Of a stretch of 64,000 bases of DNA, positions 59,121-64,000 are shown one piece after another. Each line of letters starts with the position of its first letter. Within the stretch, counting starts at the first letter, position 1. A program made the position numbers and the translations under genes. Source of the stretch: Leisingera daeponensis (GTDB taxonomy: Bacteria > Pseudomonadota > Alphaproteobacteria > Rhodobacterales > Rhodobacteraceae). A model generated the notes under the pieces. The model was given only the letters and a program-made list of their open reading frames with translations, ran no database searches and was not told where the DNA came from. The stretch spans positions 1 to 64,000 of the forward strand of contig NZ_JAHVJA010000001.1 of assembly GCF_019801465.1 (NCBI RefSeq), read 5' to 3'.

Positions 59121-60575
59121 ATGCTGCATCGATTTTGGCTGATCCGGGCCGCGGCCGCAGGCGCGGTCCTCGTTCTTGTCACGCTCGCCGGTGCGGCGGC
59201 CCGGGCCGGGGAGCGGATCGCGCTTGTCGTAGGCAATTCGAACTACGCCCATACCGCTCCGCTGGCCAATCCCGGCAATGACGCGCGGGTGATGGCTGGG
59301 GCACTGGAAGGGGCGGGATTCGAGGTGACCACGCTTTTGGACGCGGATCTGGGCGGCATGAAACAGGCGCTGTTGCGGTTCGGGCGGCGGCTGCGCGGCG
59401 ACGGGGTGGAGGCCGGGCTGTTCTATTATGCCGGGCACGGCGTGCAAGTGGACGGGGAGAACTATCTGGTGCCGGTCAGCGCCGCCATCACCAGCGAGGA
59501 TGAAATCGACCTGGAAGCGGTCAATGTGAACAGCTTTCTGCGGGTGATGAATTCATCGAATGCCAGCATCAACATCGTCATTCTGGATGCTTGCCGCAAC
59601 AATCCCTTTGCCGCCTCTGCCCGATCGGCGGCGCGGGGGCTGGCACCGGTGGATGCGCCGCGCGGCACGCTGATCGCTTATGCCACTGCGCCGGGCGACG
59701 TGGCGCTCGATGGCAGCGGCGCGAACTCCCCCTATACCAAAGCGCTGGCCGGGGCGATATCGGCAGGCGGCGGCCGCACGATCGAGGCCGTGTTCAAGGC
59801 CGCGCGCAGCGAGGTGCTGGCTGCCACGCAGGAGCGGCAGGTGCCGTGGGAGACCAGCTCGATCACCGGGGACTTCTATTTCCACACCCGTCCGGCGGCG
59901 GCACAGACCGGCAGCGCACCGGCAGCCCTGCCGGCGGACAGCATCAGCCAGAAATACCGGCTGGCCGAGCGGATCAATACCCGGGCCGCCTGGCAGGCGT
60001 TTGTGGAGGCTCACCGGGAACAGCCGGAGAATTTCTATGTCATCCTGGCACTGGAGGCATTGGCCGGCCTTGATGCGCCGGTACCCCAGCCCCAACGGCA
60101 TCTGCCGCTGCCCGCAACTCCGGCCTACAGCTGCCACCGGGGCCGCTTCGGCACCGTTGGCGGCGAGCTGTGCGTGTCCTCCCATCTGGCGCCCCAGGGG
60201 CGCAATGCCTACTCGGGGGCGATGCTGTCGGACGGCAGCGCCAGCACCGCCTGGGTAGAAGGCCGGGCGGATGACGGCGAAGGGGAGGTCCTTCGCTTTG
60301 CCTTTCCGGGGCCGCAGCAGGTCAGCCGGGTGCTGATCGCCAACGGCTATGGCAAGAGCCGGGATATCTTCCTGAAAAACAGCCGGGTCCGGTCGATGAC
60401 GGTGCAGACCTCGGCCGGCTTCCGGGGCGAGGTGGAGCTGCAGGACCGGGACGGCCTGCAGGAGCTGAGCCTGCCGCCTTTGGGGCAGGTCACCTGGATC
60501 ACCTTCACCCTGACCGGGGTGTACCACGGGACCAGGTACCGGGACACCGCGATCAGCGAGATACAATTCCGCTGA
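59121..60575 (+). CDS. Secreted caspase-like (peptidase C14) protein with C-terminal NADase-type glycan-binding/discoidin-like domain
   Basis: A 484-residue protein. Signal peptide about 1-29; caspase fold about 31-255 with the dyad His106 (FYYAGHGVQ) and Cys158 (ILDACRNN), flanked by ALVVGNSNYAH at the start and SPYTKAL later. Residues ~275-320 form a helical linker. Residues ~335-484 have SDGSASTAWVEG, VLIANGYGKSRD and FLKNSRVRS, as in the C-terminal domain called NADase-type glycan-binding, a galactose-binding-like beta sandwich. Orthocaspases cleave after Arg/Lys or Asp; the target is unknown. Export implies action in the periplasm or outside. ATG 59121 follows GAGGCGGG. Convergent with the response-regulator gene. 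Confidence 0.85.
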   Translation: MLHRFWLIRAAAAGAVLVLVTLAGAAARAGERIALVVGNSNYAHTAPLANPGNDARVMAGALEGAGFEVTTLLDADLGGMKQALLRFGRRLRGDGVEAGLFYYAGHGVQVDGENYLVPVSAAITSEDEIDLEAVNVNSFLRVMNSSNASINIVILDACRNNPFAASARSAARGLAPVDAPRGTLIAYATAPGDVALDGSGANSPYTKALAGAISAGGGRTIEAVFKAARSEVLAATQERQVPWETSSITGDFYFHTRPAAAQTGSAPAALPADSISQKYRLAERINTRAAWQAFVEAHREQPENFYVILALEALAGLDAPVPQPQRHLPLPATPAYSCHRGRFGTVGGELCVSSHLAPQGRNAYSGAMLSDGSASTAWVEGRADDGEGEVLRFAFPGPQQVSRVLIANGYGKSRDIFLKNSRVRSMTVQTSAGFRGEVELQDRDGLQELSLPPLGQVTWITFTLTGVYHGTRYRDTAISEIQFR

Positions 60576-60612
60576 CCCCGCCCGCCCAGCCGCTGCTGCG
60601 GCATGGCGCCCC

Positions 60613-60640
60613 GCCGGCCGCGCTGGTGTCAGCGGCCGGC
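60613..60640. terminator. Stem-loop between convergent genes
   Basis: GCCGGCCGC (60613-60621) pairs perfectly with GCGGCCGGC (60632-60640). It overlaps the last codons of the response-regulator gene. No U-tract on either side, so it may need help to terminate. Confidence 0.5.
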
Positions 60641-61051
60641 GCTCTGGGGCGGGGTGCAGATTTCCCACATGTCCTGCAGAGCGCTCAGCACCTCCTTGGT
60701 GGCGGCTGAAGAGCTTGGCTTGACGATGTAGCCGCTGACATTGCGCTGATAGGCGCGGGCGATGTCATCGGGGTTGCCGGACGTCGAGAACATGAAGACG
60801 AAGCTGCTGGCGATCTCCTTCCTGGCGCGCAGCTCGTCCAGGAACTCATGCCCGTTCATGCGCGGCATGTTGATGTCCAGCAGGATGAAGAATGGCTGCG
60901 GCAGGATCTGGTCCTGCTCCGAGGTCAGGATTTCCAGCGCTTCCAGCCCGTCGCAGGCCCGGACAACCCTGGCGGAGGGGCTGTGTTTCTTCAGGATGCG
61001 CTCCATGATGAGCGCTTCCACGTCATTGTCCTCGACCAGAAGGATATTCAT
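60629..61051 (-). CDS. Single-domain response regulator (Rcp1-like)
   Basis: A 140-residue receiver domain: acidic pocket Glu7/Asp8 (LLVEDND), phospho-acceptor Asp59 (FILLDINMPRMNG), Thr/Ser switch in MFSTSGN, Lys111 in YIVKPSS. There is no output domain, as in Rcp1/CheY-type regulators that signal by protein contact. It starts 15 bases after the histidine kinase stop, so it is its likely partner. Confidence 0.93.
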   Translation of the reverse strand: MNILLVEDNDVEALIMERILKKHSPSARVVRACDGLEALEILTSEQDQILPQPFFILLDINMPRMNGHEFLDELRARKEIASSFVFMFSTSGNPDDIARAYQRNVSGYIVKPSSSAATKEVLSALQDMWEICTPPQSAGR

Positions 61052-61066
61052 TCGGTGATCTCCACG

Positions 61067-62872
61067 TCAGGCGGCTTGGGCTTGCGGGGCGGCGGGGGCT
61101 CCGGCGCCGGCCTTTGGCCAGCTGAACCGGAAGTCGGCGCCTTTGCCGGTGTCTGAATGCAGGGTCACTTCAAAACCGTGCCGTTCGACCGATTTCTTCA
61201 CGATGGCGAGGCCGATGCCGGTGCTTTCCGGCTGGCCCGGGCACCGCAGGGTCTGAAAGACCTCGAAAATCTTCCTGTGGTATTCCGGTGCGATGCCGGC
61301 GCCGTTGTCGCGGACCGAGACATCGTAGCGGAGGCCTGCATCCTCGACGCGGACGGTGATTTTCGCGGTGTCCGGCGACGGGTGGTACTTGACCGCATTG
61401 CCCACCAGGTTTTCCACCACGCGGGCAAAGTTGAACGTGTCTGCTGCAATCTGCGCCACGTTGCCGTGCAGTTCCAGCTGGCTGCCGGCCAGTCCGAAGT
61501 CGGAGCGGAGCGTTTCGGCCATCCTGCCCAGGCAGAGCGGTTTGTCCTCAGACGAGTGTTTGCCGGTGCGGGCATACTCCATGACCCCTTGGGTGAGCTC
61601 ATTCATCCGGTCCACGCGTTCGCTTATGCGGGCCAGGTTGGCGGCCACTTCGGGGTCCGCATCAGCCGATCGGAAATAGTCTTCCAGGTCTTCCTGGATC
61701 ATCTCCGTCAGCGTGCCGATGCTGCGCACCGGCGTCTTCAGGTCGTGGGAGGTGATATAGACAAACTGCTCCAACTCCTCGTTCGCCTTCTCAAGTTTCA
61801 CGCTCTTTTCCTGCAGGTCGGTGGTAACCCGCGCTGCGTAGGCCCTGGCGCGCTGGCTGGAGCGGGCCATCATGAACAAAAGGGAGATCACCAGCGCTTC
61901 GATCACGAGGCCGCCAATCAGGATAAGTGTCGGCTGCGAGTAGGAATGCGCCTGGCGGAACCCGAGGGTGGTGCGGAAATCTATGGTCCAGGTGCGGCCG
62001 TAAACCTCCAGCTCAACTGTCTCAGTGAACTTGGGGGCCGGGTCGTGCTGAGGGTCCTCAGGATCATGTTCATTATAGATCAGTTGCCCCTGGTCGCTGA
62101 TGCTGAAACGCACGTTCCTGAGTTCCTTGGACAGCAGGCCGGCCATCAGCTTGCGGACCACAAAAGGCGCGTAGACCAGGCCGTCAAAGCTTTGCTCGCG
62201 TTCGTGGCGGCCCGCGGTGTCACTGCCCGAGTAGAACGGAGCATAAAACAGGAACCCCGGCGTGCTGCTTTCGTCCTGCACCAGAACGATCGGGGCGGTG
62301 ATCCGGGCCTCGCCGGTCGTGCTGCTGGCCAGGGCTGCCTTCCGCCGGTGGGATTCATGGGCGACGTCCAGGCCAACCGCTGCGGCATTCATATCCTCGG
62401 GTTCAATAAAGGAGATGGGCAGCCGGACGCTGTTGTCATGGGCCGGGTAAACTGAAAATTCCGGCCGTTCGCTGCGCCGGGTCCGCAGATAGGCATTATA
62501 CTGGCCGGGACCGACATGATGGATGATGCCGATCCCATTGATGCCGGGATATCTTTGATCCACCCGCAGCGCGCGCGCGAAGTCCTTCCATTGCCGGTAG
62601 GTCATGTCGCCGCCATGGGACTGGACCGCGGAGACGCCGGCCCACAGGGCGTCCTCGTACTTTTCCATCCGGGCGGAAATCAGCCCGGCGGCCTGATCAC
62701 GGGCGGCCTTAAAGGCGTTTTCGATGCGGGTGTCGGTCTGCGCGCTGGCATAGACATAGGCGCCAAGCGTCATCATCAGCGAGAGGCCGATGACAAGAGC
62801 ATGAACCAGGGGCAGGTGGCTGTCCCGGAGGAGGCGGTGCCAGCTTCCGGTACCGGGGAAACTTTTCATCAT
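61067..62872 (-). CDS. CHASE-domain sensor histidine kinase
   Basis: A 601-residue membrane kinase. TM1 near residues 24-44, periplasmic CHASE sensor about 65-270 (FKAARDQAAGLISARMEKYEDALWA, YPGINGIGIIHHV), TM2 about 315-337, coiled segment, HisKA with phospho-His at about 376 (ITSHDLKTP), and HATPase with N-box, DNGAGIAPEYHRKIFEVFQ and GIGLAIVKKSVERHG. CHASE domains sense small ligands outside the cell; the ligand is unknown. ATG 62872 is preferred over GTG 62881 because AAAGGG lies 10 bases upstream. Confidence 0.92.
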   Translation of the reverse strand: MMKSFPGTGSWHRLLRDSHLPLVHALVIGLSLMMTLGAYVYASAQTDTRIENAFKAARDQAAGLISARMEKYEDALWAGVSAVQSHGGDMTYRQWKDFARALRVDQRYPGINGIGIIHHVGPGQYNAYLRTRRSERPEFSVYPAHDNSVRLPISFIEPEDMNAAAVGLDVAHESHRRKAALASSTTGEARITAPIVLVQDESSTPGFLFYAPFYSGSDTAGRHEREQSFDGLVYAPFVVRKLMAGLLSKELRNVRFSISDQGQLIYNEHDPEDPQHDPAPKFTETVELEVYGRTWTIDFRTTLGFRQAHSYSQPTLILIGGLVIEALVISLLFMMARSSQRARAYAARVTTDLQEKSVKLEKANEELEQFVYITSHDLKTPVRSIGTLTEMIQEDLEDYFRSADADPEVAANLARISERVDRMNELTQGVMEYARTGKHSSEDKPLCLGRMAETLRSDFGLAGSQLELHGNVAQIAADTFNFARVVENLVGNAVKYHPSPDTAKITVRVEDAGLRYDVSVRDNGAGIAPEYHRKIFEVFQTLRCPGQPESTGIGLAIVKKSVERHGFEVTLHSDTGKGADFRFSWPKAGAGAPAAPQAQAA

Positions 62873-63056
62873 CAAAATCACACCCTTTACGCAGCGGCTT
62901 TATTCTGCTTTGGCGCGATTTAATAAATGGTAAACGGCTGTAATGGTTGTGATGAAATAGTCCGGCGCAGATCCTGCGGGCCGTCAGCCGCGCGACAGGA
63001 ACAGCCCCAGGTTCAGCCAGGCTGTTTGACGGACGCCCCGGCAGCATTGCAGCGGA

Positions 63057-63896
63057 TCAATTGCTGGCGACCTGCAGTCCCGCTGCGCGGCTGACGGCCC
63101 GGGTGAAGGCATCGCCTGAGGGCGTCAGGGTCAGGTCGTCGCGCAAGAGATTGATTTGCGGCGCGCGGCCCTGCCAGGGGTAAGGGTTGGCTGCAAACCA
63201 GGCGTGGCGTTCGACAAAGGGCAGGCGCTCCATCATCGCAATTGCCTTGCGGGCAAAGGCGGCGTTGCCGGCGTGGCTGGCCGCAGCGGGGCGGGACCAA
63301 TCGATATGGGCGAATTCAGTCACCCAAACCGGGCGGCCGTATTCGCGGTGCACGGCGCGCAGCCATCGCTCAAAATCGCCGACGTTGCCGTCTTCGGAGT
63401 AGTAGTGAACAGCGATGAAATCGACACGCAGCCCCTTGCCCTCGGCCTGGTCCATAAAGCGTCGCAGCCAGGAGTTGCGCCCCAGGGTTCCGGACTGGGT
63501 GGTGGCCGGGCTGCCCAGGCGCAGCCCATGGCGTTCCAGTTTCGGCCACAGTTTGACCGCCTTGTCCACGGTCATGCCGGCTTGGTGGCCTCCGGTATGC
63601 CCGTCGGGTTCGTTAAAGCCGAGCAGAGCAGTCACTTTCCGGTCCGACCGGATGCGCTTGTTGACATCGCCTGCGCCATGGATCATCGGCACAAATTCGA
63701 CAGAGCGGTTCTGGCGGCCCCTGTGGTACATCTGGTCCGGCCGCCAGTTGTAGTACCAGCCGAGACCCGGCGTGTCCTCTATCCAGCTGAGGATGCTGTT
63801 GCTGGAATTCTCCCAGGCGCCGACGCCTGCTTTCTGCGCCGCGGCAGGCCATGCCAATAGCATGAGCCCCAACGTGAGGAAAATGTGCCTGATCAT
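63057..63896 (-). CDS. Secreted GH128-like glycoside hydrolase (Asl1-type catalytic core)
   Basis: A 279-residue protein: signal peptide MIRHIFLTLGLMLLAWPAAA, then a TIM-barrel with catalytic Glu96 (LLGFNEPDG, acid/base) and Glu194 (WVTEFAH, nucleophile); also YYNWRPD and FIAVHYYSEDG. GH128 enzymes cleave beta-1,3-glucan. It is probably periplasmic or secreted and may digest fungal or algal laminarin-like glucan. The gene is 184 bases upstream of the histidine kinase on the same strand. Confidence 0.88.
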   Translation of the reverse strand: MIRHIFLTLGLMLLAWPAAAQKAGVGAWENSSNSILSWIEDTPGLGWYYNWRPDQMYHRGRQNRSVEFVPMIHGAGDVNKRIRSDRKVTALLGFNEPDGHTGGHQAGMTVDKAVKLWPKLERHGLRLGSPATTQSGTLGRNSWLRRFMDQAEGKGLRVDFIAVHYYSEDGNVGDFERWLRAVHREYGRPVWVTEFAHIDWSRPAAASHAGNAAFARKAIAMMERLPFVERHAWFAANPYPWQGRAPQINLLRDDLTLTPSGDAFTRAVSRAAGLQVASN

Positions 63897-63964
63897 ACTG
63901 CTCTCTTGTTGTTGCCAGCAGCATAGCAGGATCTGGTAGGTGTGTCAGGTCGATGCTACTAGAT

Positions 63965-63999
63965 ACAGATGCAATTGGCGGCAATTTGCCCGCATCTGT
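63965..63999. promoter_or_regulatory. Nested inverted repeats upstream of the GH128-like gene
   Basis: Outer arms ACAGATGC (63965-63972) and GCATCTGT (63992-63999); inner arms AATTG (63973-63977) and CAATT (63982-63986). They lie 69-103 bases upstream of the hydrolase ATG at the window edge; could be an operator. Confidence 0.3.
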
Positions 64000-64000
64000 G

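Noticed and set aside
58970-59236. 88-codon minus-strand frame over the caspase-like gene start
   Set aside because: Low-complexity Ala/Arg/Ser and no ribosome-binding site; only its last 17 codons outside the caspase gene are kept as part of a transcript hypothesis.
58872-59447. N-terminal extension of the prfC frame
   Set aside because: The family start is at 58871; the extension crosses a terminator stem and overlaps the caspase-like gene antisense.

Overview
The window is GC-rich chromosomal core DNA from an alphaproteobacterium, most probably a Rhodobacteraceae member of the marine roseobacter type (Leisingera/Phaeobacter/Ruegeria-like). This rests on gene content and order seen in the sequence: a 14-subunit nuo operon with extra small genes between the subunits, as in the Paracoccus/Rhodobacter nuo (nqo) operons; nuoN-birA-coaX-RNase J order; a complete leucine-degradation operon; and a short GC-hairpin/TATTTTTGG intergenic repeat. 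I see no rRNA or tRNA gene, insertion sequence, prophage, CRISPR array or origin.

Layout. 1-1691: end of pntB (proton-translocating transhydrogenase), its terminator, and a DUF3422 membrane-anchored protein. 1764-11471: a peptide-uptake and N-acyl-hydrolysis module. A substrate-binding protein and two permeases run leftward; a fused double ATPase, an ArgE-like deacetylase and two tandem M20 amidohydrolases run rightward from the same 339-bp control region. 11583-14961: LPS core glycosyltransferase, waaA and moaA. 15053-19456: a lipoprotein, then an AlkD-like gene with glmS and glmU (amino-sugar synthesis). 19588-22789: gph, a DegT-type aminotransferase, a CreA-like gene and an SH3/glycine-zipper stress-type protein behind an EcfG-like promoter. 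22945-31849: leucine/isovalerate catabolism (ivd, AMP-ligase, mccB, mccA, HMG-CoA lyase, methylglutaconyl-CoA hydratase), with an OmpW porin gene between ivd and the ligase. 32083-49274: nuoA-N with six interspersed accessory genes, closed by a strong terminator. 49346-52551: birA, coaX, RNase J. 52730-58871: two unrecognised genes, a small basic protein, a DEAD-box helicase, a glycosyltransferase and prfC. 59121-63896: a secreted caspase-like protein with a C-terminal glycan-binding-type domain, a CHASE histidine kinase/response regulator pair and a GH128-type secreted glucanase.

How it fits together. Peptides and N-acylated amino acids are imported and hydrolysed; leucine carbon is oxidised through isovaleryl-CoA to acetyl-CoA and acetoacetate; the resulting NADH feeds complex I, while transhydrogenase balances NADPH. 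BirA next to the nuo operon would biotinylate MccA.

I found no convincing wholly new multi-gene system. The most interesting points are the caspase-like/glycan-binding fusion, NuoE carrying an L21-type helix-hairpin-helix tail, the conserved-looking accessory genes inside nuo, several palindromic operators that suggest specific regulators, and three copies of a hairpin-plus-tail intergenic repeat. Base-level coordinates were read by eye; start codons were chosen by ribosome-binding site, overlap and family length.
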